Program-made: the position numbers and the translations under genes | Notes under the pieces: model-generated | Database searches by the model: none | What the model was told of the DNA's origin: nothing | The model's input: only the letters and a program-made list of their open reading frames with translations | Part shown: in pieces, positions 36,203 to 47,000 of the stretch | How the letters are laid out: the number at the start of each line of letters is the position of its first letter | How positions within the stretch are numbered: position 1 is the stretch's first letter | NCBI GenBank assembly: GCA_002150815.3 | Contig: NDFF03000029.1 | Location: 310,001-374,000 of the forward strand | Reading direction: 5' to 3' | DNA length: 64,000 bases | Source: Grammothele lineata | Lineage: Eukaryota > Basidiomycota > Agaricomycetes > Polyporales > Polyporaceae

Positions 36203-37261
36203 ATGCCTTCCATCACATCCACCATCTTCCCGCAGTTCCCCGTCGAGATCCGGTCTCTTATTCTGTCATCATGCACCATCCCCACCCTTTCCCGGCTCCG
36301 CTCGGTGTCCCGCGACGCAGACCGGCGGGTCTCTGAAGAGGTCGATTATCGGGTCAAGACAGTTCTCTCAACTTTCTACCGTGATGTCGAATGTCTTCTT
36401 CGCCTTCTGTCGTCCACCGGCTCTATCATTAGCGGTTCAGCGGCTGTTCTAGTGGCGAGCTCAATCGACACGTTCACTCCGTCTAACCTCAACATATATA
36501 CACCCGCCGACAAAGCTGTCGCTGATTCGGTCGCGAAACTTTTTACGGATGCTGGCTACATCGAGGAAGGAAATACCACACCTTTGGACGCGGCTGACGA
36601 CGTCATGGCGCACGAGGTTGAAACTCCGGATGCCGAAGGCCTTTCCGACGAAGACTCGGACGTCGGCGACGAGGGAACCTCTCACGACCCCTCTCCCGAA
36701 CCGTTGGATCCCGAGGAGTACGCTTGCGGAACCCTATCCGTCCTATTCTACCCTGTTACTTTGACTCGCGGGAACCAGCGTGTTGTCGTATCTCGTGTCA
36801 TGGCCTTGTCACCTTGTCGTCTACTTCCCGCCTTCCATTCCACCGTCCCCATGTGCTTCGTCGGTGGCGCTGGCATCTGCCTTCTCTACCCGACCCTTCT
36901 GGAGCATCGGCGCGGCCTGGCTCACACGGACCCTACTCTAGTCGGCAAGTACATCGACCGGGGTTTCGACATTCGCGAGCACGAGCGGGAATGGGACGCC
37001 GAGGACTTCCCCTTCTCACCCTGCGGGTCGTCGCCTTCTCCTTCATGCGCTTCCCTTGTTCGCTGGGTTGGCGACTCCAGGTGCCTCACCATCTCATACG
37101 GTACTGTCGACCATCGAATGAAGGTTTCAGCGCTGCCTTCGTCCGGCGACACGCAAACCATTTGGTGGAGAGGTGGACATCCCTGTGGAGAGACCTGTGC
37201 CTCAGGGGGAGTTGCGGTTGCTCACGGGGCGTGGACGGACCCTGTTGAATTCGAGGATTAG
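36203..37261 (+). CDS. Helitron-associated F-box-like / nucleotidyltransferase-like protein, copy 1
   Basis: Single exon, 352 residues; an in-frame Met lies at 36179. The N terminus FPQFPVEIRSLILSSC, then LSRLRSVSRDADRRV, resembles an F-box helix set. Then comes SIISGSAAVLVASS and, about 15 residues on, NLNIYTPADKAVADSVAKL, a pattern like the Gly-Ser plus Asp-x-Asp start of nucleotidyltransferase-fold proteins. Here the first Asp of the usual D-[LV]-D is Asn (NLN), so catalysis is doubtful in this copy. An acidic Asp/Glu/Ser insert sits in the middle (about residues 120-170). The end carries GGHPCGETCASGG, a Cys pair shared in form with the copies at 39633-40646 and 53095-54010. The gene is followed after 45 bases by a member of the second block family. 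Function unknown. Confidence 0.65.
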   Translation: MPSITSTIFPQFPVEIRSLILSSCTIPTLSRLRSVSRDADRRVSEEVDYRVKTVLSTFYRDVECLLRLLSSTGSIISGSAAVLVASSIDTFTPSNLNIYTPADKAVADSVAKLFTDAGYIEEGNTTPLDAADDVMAHEVETPDAEGLSDEDSDVGDEGTSHDPSPEPLDPEEYACGTLSVLFYPVTLTRGNQRVVVSRVMALSPCRLLPAFHSTVPMCFVGGAGICLLYPTLLEHRRGLAHTDPTLVGKYIDRGFDIREHEREWDAEDFPFSPCGSSPSPSCASLVRWVGDSRCLTISYGTVDHRMKVSALPSSGDTQTIWWRGGHPCGETCASGGVAVAHGAWTDPVEFED

Positions 37262-37306
37262 TTGTTTGCATGTGTATGTACTTCACTGTGTTATCCGTTT
37301 AAAGCC

Positions 37307-38104
37307 ATGTCAGCCCCTTCCGAATTTGTTGAACCCGAACTCCTCCCTCTGGACCACATATTCAACTGTACGACCGCCATGAACTCTTCCCAACCAATCC
37401 CGCTTTGTTTGCCTGAATGGCTCCCGCCTCGTACTTTGATGTGAGTTATATTATCCATCTGATGACATTATCTCACGCCCGTTAGACGGCTTCGTCGACA
37501 TTCGGCCGTGGTTGATATGTCCGGACGCAAGTTTTCTCTGGGCGTCATCCCTCGTATCCCTGTTCAGTGGGCTGAATCATCCTCGGGTGACTTGGGTCGC
37601 AGCCTACAAATTCGGCGTAAAGATATCAAACTTCGTGTAATTGGGCGAGTCCAGTTGCTCTCATACGAATCCACGCCGGCATCAGTCACAGCGACCGTGG
37701 CAATACAGCTAGTAGGCGGAAACGATCGTATGGGTCTTGGATATCTCTGCGATATCGCTGGAATGCCAGGTGGGTTCTTTTTAATGTGCGACTTTGACCC
37801 TTTGACGACGTTCATCAGACTACGACGGACATTTTGTCGCATCGCAAAGCCGTCCTCCTCGACAGGTAAGCGTTGTTTTTGCATTATCATCTCTTCATGT
37901 TCTCAGAGGACACAGGATATCGACAATGTTTATCTATCCCTTGATAGCATAAGCTCTAGAAATAATCAAGTTCCGTTCTCCTATATTGCCGTTGGTGACT
38001 ACATCCTATTGGAATGCGTACCGTATGCCGGGATGGGTCAGCTGTCATTTACTTTTCATAGCATACACATCCTTCACCGCACGGCCTTGCCTGGACCGGA
38101 ATAG
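37307..38104 (+). CDS. Helitron-associated beta-rich protein family, copy 1
   Basis: Exons 37307-37440, 37486-37769, 37819-37865 and 37907-38104 give 220 residues. The body begins after an N-terminal tail with RRHSAVVDMSGRKFSLGVIP, then LQIRRKDIKLRVIGRVQLLS and ATVAIQLVGG. The end has VGDYILLECVPY, then LSFTFHSIHILHR just before the stop. The same two elements, a VRVRFVG-like strand and a C-terminal Gly-Asp-x-[VI] strand followed by a Phe-rich strand, recur in six other genes of this block. The alternation of hydrophobic residues suggests a small beta barrel such as an OB fold, which would suit single-strand DNA binding, but that is inference. I do not know a named family. Confidence 0.65.
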
Positions 38105-38252
38105 AACCCCATCCCCTCTTTATCCTCCTATGATCTGGTACGACCCCTGAACCCCTGGAGACGATTGCATGTGTTAGCGCCACATCTCCTCGAACGCTCC
38201 TGTCTTTCCGACATATATATAACATGGCGTGTAACGCCGTTTCGCTATCATC

Positions 38253-39033
38253 ATGATCGTCCTCCATCCTTTCGAACTAGGTGCAGTTGACGTCGACGCA
38301 GATCCCCCACACGATCAAACTGTCAATGACGACGCTGAGTACAAGATAGTACCCTGGATGAGTACTAGAATTGTTGAGTATGTGACAGTTTACGCTTCGA
38401 TACTTCGCTAATATGATTCCAGGCGTATAACCACGCGTTTGTCGCATTCAGATCCCGTACGCCGGCAGTTCACGTTGAATACCGTGCCGTATCCGGTATG
38501 CTCGTTGTCTGTTGGCGAGGAACCTCATTTGCAGTTACGCGGTCGATCGGTACGCGTCAGAACCGTGTGCATCGTGGAATCCACGTCGTTCAAATCCGAC
38601 ATGCGCTTGTTGCCCTCTTTTACTTTACGCGGACGCATGGTAGCAAAGACCGACATTCACTCTTATCACCGGCTTCTCCAGCACTACGGTTTCCAAGGTA
38701 CTTATTATCGCTCTCATTGGAGTGGTTGTTCAACCTCGCGTATAGGAAATGGGGACTTGCTCACCGCAACGCGATCGATGGGAACCCGGAAGTCTGTCAG
38801 TGTTTCTAATGCTCTGCCATGCACGCCGTCTCACCCGCATGTTTTGGCAGGATTTTGCGGGGGTTTTCGCTTATCACGGTACTGAACGTTTTCGAAAGCC
38901 GCTCAATGTCTCCTTCACTCACCTCGGCTCGGGCGATGTGGTGGACATTGAATATTTCTTAAGGCCGCATGCGTATGGTGTTCAGTTCGACATGTGCACT
39001 ATCCGATTAATTTCCAAAGCTCCCCGCCTGTAA
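38253..39033 (+). CDS. Helitron-associated beta-rich protein family, copy 2
   Basis: Exons 38253-38377, 38423-38697, 38746-38795 and 38851-39033 give 210 residues. A TATATATAAC box lies about 40 bases upstream of the start. After an acidic tail, RLSHSDPVRRQFTLNTVPYP aligns with the corresponding part of copy 1 (RRHSAVVDMSGRKFSLGVIP), then LQLRGRSVRVRTVCIV. The C-terminal element is GSGDVVDIEYFLRP, then FDMCTIRLISKAPRL at the stop. Intron positions broadly follow copy 1. Function unknown; a DNA-binding role is only a guess from the setting. Confidence 0.65.
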
Positions 39034-39177
39034 TTTCCATTAGACACTCGTATACCTTCGATACAACTCGCGACGTAAACATTGTTTTAATTCTGCTTTG
39101 TCATATACGCTATTGGGCGCTCTTCGCGCGCATGTTCGACTTGAAGGGGCTGTGCGGAATGCGTTGCTTATGTGCCT

Positions 39178-39513
39178 ATGTCAGGCGCGCCCGTCGCCTC
39201 GCCGCCGCGCGGATCCAATCACCAGGCAGTTCTCCTCCGCACTGTGTGTGACGCCTTGGTATCCACATACCAATCCGACTGTGGACCTTTTCTATACCGC
39301 GGCAAGCCAATGGCTTCTCGTGTGCGGCACCGTTGTCTCTATACGAACGTTTTTAGTTTGACTCCGATGTCGAGACGTTCAACGTCTATTCCTTTTTGTT
39401 CACTCTGTCACGGGGATATTGTCATTGCCGAGGCCTTCATAATTAAGAATGGCCGAGTAGCTACATTCGACATTGCTTCCGTAGAGTTGGTGTCCCGAGC
39501 ACCCCGTATATAA
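39178..39513 (+). pseudogene. Helitron-associated beta-rich protein family, copy 3, probably truncated
   Basis: This 111-residue open frame keeps only the C-terminal half of the family: SRRSTSIPFCSL, HGDIVIAEAFIIKNG, then FDIASVELVSRAPRI at the stop. The matching end of copy 2 is FDMCTIRLISKAPRL. The upstream strand region (VRVRFVG type) is missing, and the first 60 residues do not align with other copies. Either the 5' part was lost or upstream exons were missed. The stop abuts the next gene, whose long frame is already open there. Confidence 0.45.
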
Positions 39514-39632
39514 TGTCGGCTGTGATCGTGACCGTGAGTGACAGTATCGCGTTCAGATTACATAAGGTTGAATTAGCAGACGGTGCGCAGTGCCTTTCCG
39601 TCTTCTCTCACGCGATACCCACCTTCCCTACG

Positions 39633-40646
39633 ATGCTGCCTCTGTGCTATCTCACAGGTCTCTCGGACGAGATGAAGACTGAGGTCTACACTAACCTCGA
39701 TTTCCGTTCTCTCCGAAACTTGTCGTCCACCTGCAACACTGCTCGGGTCGACGTCGCGCGGTACTACGGACACCGCCTGGCCACGGAAGTCGCTCGGACA
39801 CTGGACGACACCCGATCCTTCTTGCTCGAACTTGGCCGTTGTCGCGGAGTGATTTCTGGGTCGGCAGCTCTTGCGATCACCATGAACGAACGTTGGTTAC
39901 CCGGAGATCTAGACGTCTACTTACCTGCGGACACATTCCAACGCATGTTGCTGTTCCTTCTCACCGACGGCGGGTTTTTCCTTGAACCCACTGTTCCGTC
40001 CCCGACCACGCCTACCACCACAGACAACCACGCCGCTGTCATCAACGATGGCTACGGGTACGGTTATATGTCGGTCTATGTCCCCGTTTTCGGTTTCGAC
40101 GCAACAGATCCCGACCGCGTTTTCAATTCCAGAGTGGGGACTGTAGTTAGTCTTCACCGTGGCTCTCGCAAGATCGATTTAATCCGTTCTCCTTCAACAT
40201 CCCCATTGCTCCCTCTCACGTCTTTCTGGACCACGGCAGTCATGGGCTGGATCACTCCATCTGAATACTGTGTACCGTACCCCCGACTTACTTCGTGCAA
40301 GCACGCGCTCCTCAATTCCTCTGGCCTCAGGAATAATATTCCCACCGCCAAAACTGTTCGCCTTCTACGGAAATATGAAAGCCGCGGATATTCGTTCCGT
40401 CTCGTGGATGGGTTTTGGCCCTTGGAGTCGGAGCGCGACACGTGCGATGAGTCGACCGGCCCCTCTTGTCCATCCACTCTTAGGTTCTATGGCGACCCGC
40501 ACTGCGCTTCTGGTCCTGTCGGAGAACAACATCTGTGCCCGGCCATTGTCGATCAATCTTTGTGGCGCAAGGGGGGCGTTTCTTGCGGTCGCCCCTGTTG
40601 TTCAGGAGGCTGGGTCGTGAAAGGGGGCTATGCCACAGAGGGCTAG
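39633..40646 (+). CDS. Helitron-associated F-box-like / nucleotidyltransferase-like protein, copy 2
   Basis: Single exon, 337 residues from the Met at 39633; the frame is open from 39513 but that stretch is unlike the other copies. Residues 5-40 are F-box-like (LTGLSDEMKTEVYTNLDF, then LRNLSSTCNTARVDV). The motif GVISGSAALAITMNE with PGDLDVYLPADTF keeps Gly-Ser and a full Asp-Leu-Asp, as expected of a nucleotidyltransferase fold that binds metal. A later RKIDLIRS could supply the third acidic residue. The C terminus has GGVSCGRPCCSGGW, the Cys motif of this family. This is the best preserved of the three copies for a possible catalytic site. Such domains occur in antitoxin-like, poly(A)-polymerase-like and other transferases; which applies here is unknown. 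Confidence 0.65.
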   Translation: MLPLCYLTGLSDEMKTEVYTNLDFRSLRNLSSTCNTARVDVARYYGHRLATEVARTLDDTRSFLLELGRCRGVISGSAALAITMNERWLPGDLDVYLPADTFQRMLLFLLTDGGFFLEPTVPSPTTPTTTDNHAAVINDGYGYGYMSVYVPVFGFDATDPDRVFNSRVGTVVSLHRGSRKIDLIRSPSTSPLLPLTSFWTTAVMGWITPSEYCVPYPRLTSCKHALLNSSGLRNNIPTAKTVRLLRKYESRGYSFRLVDGFWPLESERDTCDESTGPSCPSTLRFYGDPHCASGPVGEQHLCPAIVDQSLWRKGGVSCGRPCCSGGWVVKGGYATEG

Positions 40647-41046
40647 GGGATCATGAGGTGAGCAACCACCGAGCTTGACCGCTCAACCGCGAACTGATTA
40701 TGCTGCGTGCGTTTATTGCTGCGGTGTTGTAACGTATGTTGCATTCGTGACCCGACAAGTCTTGGACGTGGGTATCCTTTTCCTTCCGTTTCCGGTGCTG
40801 CCGGCCTGCACAACGATGATACGACCCCCCTTTCGCCCCCTGTCCCGCCGCACCCGTCGCCCGGAATCCTCCCCTGTCCATACACAGACTGATCCCAACA
40901 TTCGCCGTCTATCCTCACACCCCCGTCGGGTCACCCTTTGTCGCATTTGTCGCACTCGCCCTGTATGTACTCGGATATCGACCGTATCTCCGCCCCCCCG
41001 TGACTCTCCTATTCGAACCTGTATTTAAGTCTCTTCGTCGTGGTTC
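40647..41046 (+). promoter_or_regulatory. Upstream region of the Rep-helicase gene with TATTTAAG box
   Basis: A 400-base gap that looks non-coding. TATTTAAG at 41022-41029 lies 25 bases before the first Met (41047) and 37 before the second (41059). The same octamer precedes the gene at 53095. This spacing would favour the second Met or a very short leader. Confidence 0.5.
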
Positions 41047-44000
41047 ATGTATTCCAACATGTCTAAACTCAACATCTTCCACTCAAGCGAGCTGTCTGCC
41101 TGGCCAATCTTGGCCGGGGAACCAGTGCTCGCGTCTTTCAATGCGAAACTGCAGGAGTTCGCAGCTATTGCGGATGTCACTACTCGGTGTAGTGGCAGTC
41201 CCCACCTGCTCGCTGTCGATGTCCCTTTGGAAGCTCTCTTAAAGCGAGCTTCCTTTGCGATGTTGAATGTGTACGCACGGCATCACCACGTTGCTCCGAG
41301 TCACCGCGGCCGCACGGCGAACGGCCTTGGGGAAATTATGCGCGAACACCAGTGTGGGGCCCATTGTCCTCGAATTGTACCCGTGTTCCACGTGTTTGCA
41401 CTAGAAGGGAGCTACACCTACGTCAAGCCCAGCCCGCTAAGGGGGGGAGGCTCTGATCAGTTCCCGCCGCCCCCGGTTAGTAAAGAGACTCAGGCGTCCT
41501 GTATCCGAGACTTCTGCGACGCCGTTAAGGACTCGGCTGTTTGCAAGACGCCGTGTGCGTCGTGTGCGTCGTTGACCAAATCCGTCGACATACAACGTAT
41601 CTTGCAATCTAGTATCTCGCTGACTCCTTTGATCCGCGGACCCCACAATGTAGATCTTACACGCAAGGAGCGCAGGTCATCCACAGATAGCATCATCGGT
41701 CTCGAGGGACCTGTATTGTACCCCGCGGCCGTACACATCGTCGACGGTCAAACATATATAGATATTTGCGCTAGTTGTCTCAAGACTTTGCGAAAAGGCA
41801 ACCGTCCATCTAAGTCGTTGGCAAATGGCCGGTGGATTGGTGAGGTTCCTGCTGAACTACGGGACTTGACGTACGCAGAAGAGCTTCTCGTGTGTCGATA
41901 CCGCCGCAACTGGTGCGTCGCGCATGTATCCAAAGGCCGGCAAAAATATCTAAAAGCCAACGTTATCTCGTTCGAGCAACCCATCGCTCGGGTTTACGAC
42001 ACGCTACCCCCGCATCAGTCCGAGTTACAGCAAGTGTTGGCTATTCTGTACTCGGGCTCGGCCCCTCCGACCAACGACGACTTCAAGAGGACCCCGTTCC
42101 TTGTACGTCACGATGTCGTCCTAAGAGCGTTGCGATGGCTTGCTCTCAACAACCCTCTGTACGCCGACGTCACCATTTCCGAAGAAAACCTGGCTTCGTA
42201 TCCGACGACGGGTGCGCCTGTGTGTGTGATCAACCGAGTGTCATGCGACGACGGCGTAACGCTCGCGGTCAGTGAAATTCTCGACGACGACACGGACGAC
42301 TGTCCGTTTGTGGTTCATACCTTGACAGGCGTCGACGTCGCGGACATGCCCTATAAACAGCGTTTGTCTGAGTCCGTTAAGTACTTTGCGACGGGGGGGA
42401 AAGCCTTGAGCATTGGGCATGAAGCAGACCCTGAAAGTATTTACAACAATCCCCAGCTCTACGCTGGCATGTTTCCTTGGTTGTTCCCATACGGAATAGG
42501 TGCTGAGCCTCGTACGTTGGGGAAGGATGGTAAACCGCGAGTTGCGCATGTTGAGTTCGTTCGTTGGTGTCTCCACTATGGGGACCGGCGGTTCCAGACC
42601 GACAGGACATTTCCATTTGTTGTCTTCTGTCATAGTCAGATGCGTCGAAGCTATACCGCATCGTACTTACTCACCCGTCGTAAAAACATCGAATCCATAA
42701 CTGAACGAGTGCGTTCCTTGAACGTCGACGCCTTGAATCGTCTCATCGAGAAAACTAAAGATGGAGGCCGTGTAGACGCATCCGACGACGAGGAGAAACC
42801 ATGGTACGAAGTCATCGGGATGGTGGACTTGCTTTCCGGGGAAATTATCGGATCTAATACCCGGCGTAAGCATCAGCGCACGGAGATAAGATCGCTCACC
42901 GTTTTAGATGCTACTCCCGCATTCTTCTTGACATTTGCTCCGGCGGACACGAAAAACCCGATATGCTTGAAGATGTGCGGCCAATTAGTCAATTTGGATT
43001 CCACTCGGCCTTACAATCTGACCGATGAGGCAAGAATTCGCGCGATCGCCCGCAATCCTGTCGGGGCGGCGGAATATTTCCATTACATGGTAGAATGTTT
43101 GTTCACCCGACTGTTGCGCGTCGGGCACAAAGACGGCGGGCTGTTGGGCCCCGTTACGAGATACTACGGAACCGTGGAAGAACAAGGGAGGAAGACACTT
43201 CACCTGCATTTGCTTGTCTGGATTCGTGGAAACCCTAGCCCTCAAGAAACGCGCGACAAGATCGTTTCGGACCCGTCCTTTCGAGAGAAACTTCTCGCGT
43301 GGTTGGGCTCGTGCCATACCGGGGACTTTTGGACCGGACGCGAAAGCGACCTGTCGGCCAAATGGGAAAACGTTGAACCTGACCGCATAGTTAATGGCAA
43401 GTTGAAAAAGGGGAAAACAACGCTCACCATAGTAGATCCGGCTTCCCAGGTGACCCCGCGGCCTCCTGACGTGTTCGAAGATGCCGAAAGCTTGCAAACG
43501 TGGTACGAGAGCCTCAGGGAGGATGCTGATCGCGTCGTGTTCACGTCTAACTGGCACGACAAAGATCACAGCCATGGTTGTATGCGCGGTAGCGGCAATA
43601 ACAAGTATTGTCGTGCTAGGTTCCCGCGTGAAACATTCGACGAAACCTCAGTGGATATGAGTACAGGGGCCATTCGGTTCGCAAAGTACGAACCTTGGAT
43701 CAACTGGTATTGCCCCGGACTGTCGACTTCGCTGCGCGGCAATACCGACGTTACGTGCTTAATGTCTGGGACAATGGTTCGCGCGGTAATCGCGTACGTC
43801 AGCGATTATATCACAAAGAGCGCGCTGACTACACACACTTTCTTCACCGTCATTGCAGGCGTGTTAAAACGCAACAAGGATCTGTACACATCGGTTGATG
43901 GCGACTTGCAGGAGTCCGCCAGGAGACTGCTCACCAAAATGGTTAACGCCCTGTCCGCCGCGACTGAAATCGGGGGGCCTGCGGTGTGCGCAGACCTGAT

Positions 44001-47000
44001 GGGCTACCCGGATCATTATACCAGCGAGACCTTTAAGACGGTTTACTGGTGGACTTACGCTATGACCGCGTGTAACGGGCTGCCGTCAGACGCGATTCCG
44101 GACCCTTTCAAGCGATCGCGTGACGATAAAGAGAACGAGCAGGTTATGATAGGTTTGGACGGCGCCGAGAAAATCGTGCAAGTGTCTAAAGTTCACGACT
44201 ACTTGTATCGGCCTAGTCATTACGACAACATGACTCTCTACGAATTCTTGCGACGTACCGACTTGAGGAAACTGCCCCCGTCTACCAATAAGAAGACCCG
44301 ACCCGTGGCCGACCCCGTTGACATGACCGCGGAACTAGACGGACCTATGGCCAAGTACGCGTGCGATCAACGGAATAAGCTGAAATCAGACCACCCGTCC
44401 CATCTTGACCACGGAATATTCGACGTCAGACCTGACAAATATTACGCCCTCAACTGGGTGGGGGGGCCTCTGCCACGCGTCGATGTAGGCGATCGAGAGA
44501 CGTACTGTTTCGTTATGATGGTTTTCTTCGCCCCAAGAGGATGGCGTAATGGGCGTGAGTTGCTCCAAGAGTCGGAAAGTTGGTCGGCGGCCTTTGATCG
44601 AACAGTCTTCAGTTCAGAGCACCTCCAACTGATGAAGAACATGAACGTACTGTACGAGTGTCTGGATTCCCGGGACGACCACTCTGCTCAACGCCGGAAG
44701 GAAGACACCGAGCGGCCGTTCGGAGGTTCGTCCTATGTACCCGTTCCGCTTGACGAGGAAGAAGTGGACGCTTTAGACGGGTATACGTTTGGGGACGTCA
44801 CGGATCCAAACGTTGACCTCGGTGACCACGTTGAAACTGAGGCAGAACGCAGGCGCAGAAGAAAGTGCGAGAACTTCAATAAGGAGTATGATGATATGCA
44901 GTCAATGCTTAGCAGTTTGTTCAAATCCAACGAACAGCCGGCGCAAACGGGCCAGCAGGCGCCGTTCGAGCCCGTCCCTGGCGCCATATACAAATCTCCG
45001 TCGCTTCCTTGCCAAAGCGCGCGGCACTGGAAAGACCTCGTGACCGAAGCGCGTCGTGTACGTCGTGAAGCCGCCGAACGGGGAAACCAAGGCGCACGCT
45101 CAGCGGGGCCCTCCCCGCACTCTGCTCCTCACAGCCAGGAGCAACAGAGCCCTGGACCAGCCTCGTTGCGGGTAGTGTCACAAGCAGACGTTCGCGGGAA
45201 CCCCACTGAGGTCGGCGTTTCGCCTCGCACGGGCAATCTGCAGGACCGAAATATTCGTATGTTGCACCAGACACTAGAAGCCTTCACGCTAAATGCCGAG
45301 CAAACCCGGGCGTTCATAATCGCTGCCAAACATTTGCACCACCGCGAAACAGAGCCTTTGTTGATGTACCTCGCCGGCATGGCAGGCACAGGTAAATCAC
45401 GTGTTGTCATGTCCATCATGCATTTTTTGACAATCCGTGATGAGAGCCACCGATTCATCGTACTCGGTCCAACCGGCACAGCAGCCTCCATTGTGGGCGG
45501 CTTCACTTACCACTCCGTGTTCGGGTTTGGGTACGAAGGGGACGACCTCCTGTCTTTCTCGCGGACATCGCTTGAGCGCGTGCGTGAGCGTTTGGCTCTT
45601 GTAGATCTGATCTTCATAGACGAAATATCCATGATTTCGTGCGAGTCAATGTTGAAGATATCGCAGGTATTGTGCAAAGCTTTTGGAGTACAAGCGCATA
45701 AATTCGGAGGTAAAAGCATGTTGGTCGCCGGTGATTTCGCACAGTTGCCACCCGCAGGGAGTGGACATTCTCTGTATAGTCCAAGCGTGCTGACTGGGAA
45801 GACAGCTTACAGCGCAGGGGCTCAACACGCGGCGTTAGGCCAAACCATTTGGCACTCGTTCACAGTCGTTGTCGAGCTGTTTCAGAACATGCGTCAAACG
45901 GGGATGTCGGCGCTGGACCTCGCTTTTCGACGCTGTCTAACCAATATGCGTTACGCTAATTGCGATAACGAGGACCTGAAGCTGCTCGGTTCAAGAAATG
46001 TTCTTCACATACCTGAGGAACTCCGCGCATATTCGATCATCACTGCGAGAAATTCTCAGCGAGACTCCATCAACGACGTTTCATGCGCTCAATTTGCCAA
46101 AGCGGAGGGACAGAAGTTACACCATTTCCACTCTGTCGACAGCTGGAGCTCCAGTACTAAGTCGAATGACAGTATTCGGAAAGCGCAAAAGGCCTTCGAC
46201 TCCGATTGGGACCCCGTTCGAAGCTCGAATCGCATCTCTCCCAATCTGCAGCGTGCATTATGGTCTTTGTCCCCCACTATGTGCGATCACCACCCCGGAA
46301 TTCTCCCGTTGTGCATTGGGATGCCCGTTCTGCTCAAATGGAACGAGGCAACGGAACTTTGCGCCACTAACGGTTCGGAGGGAACCGTCTTTTCCTGGGA
46401 CTCACATGTTCGTCCCGATGGTCGAGAGGTTCTCGATGTTCTGTTCGTGAGACTATCAGATCCGCCCCGGTCTTTCCAACTAGAAGGCTTGCCCGAGAAT
46501 GTAATTCCTCTGCCGGCCACGAAGAAGTCAATATCCTGCCTAATACCGAGCCGTGGCTACATCACGGTCCGTATACAAAGAGAGCAGGTCCAAGTGTTGC
46601 CAAATTTTGCAATGACCGATTTCGCTTCGCAGGGCAAAACCAGGCCTGTCAACATTGTACATCTCGAACACTGTCTGACGCACCAGTCTGTGTACACTTG
46701 CTTGTCGAGAAGCAGCAGCGTGGCTTCCACATTCATCATTGGTCATTTTGACACCCGAAAAATTACCCAGGGTGCGTCTGGAGCACTCAGGTCGGAATTC
46801 CGGGCGATTGCTTTTTTGGATGAGATCACTCGTCTCCGTTATGAAGGCAAGCTTCCCGACACTGTGAAGGGTTTCAACAGACAGGAGCTTATTTCGTCGT
46901 TCGCGGAAGTCATGGGCAAAGACTACGAGCTGCCACGTTCGAGGCGGAATGTAAGGAAAGCACCTCTTCCCACACCTACCGACTTCGGGCCGCCCCGATT

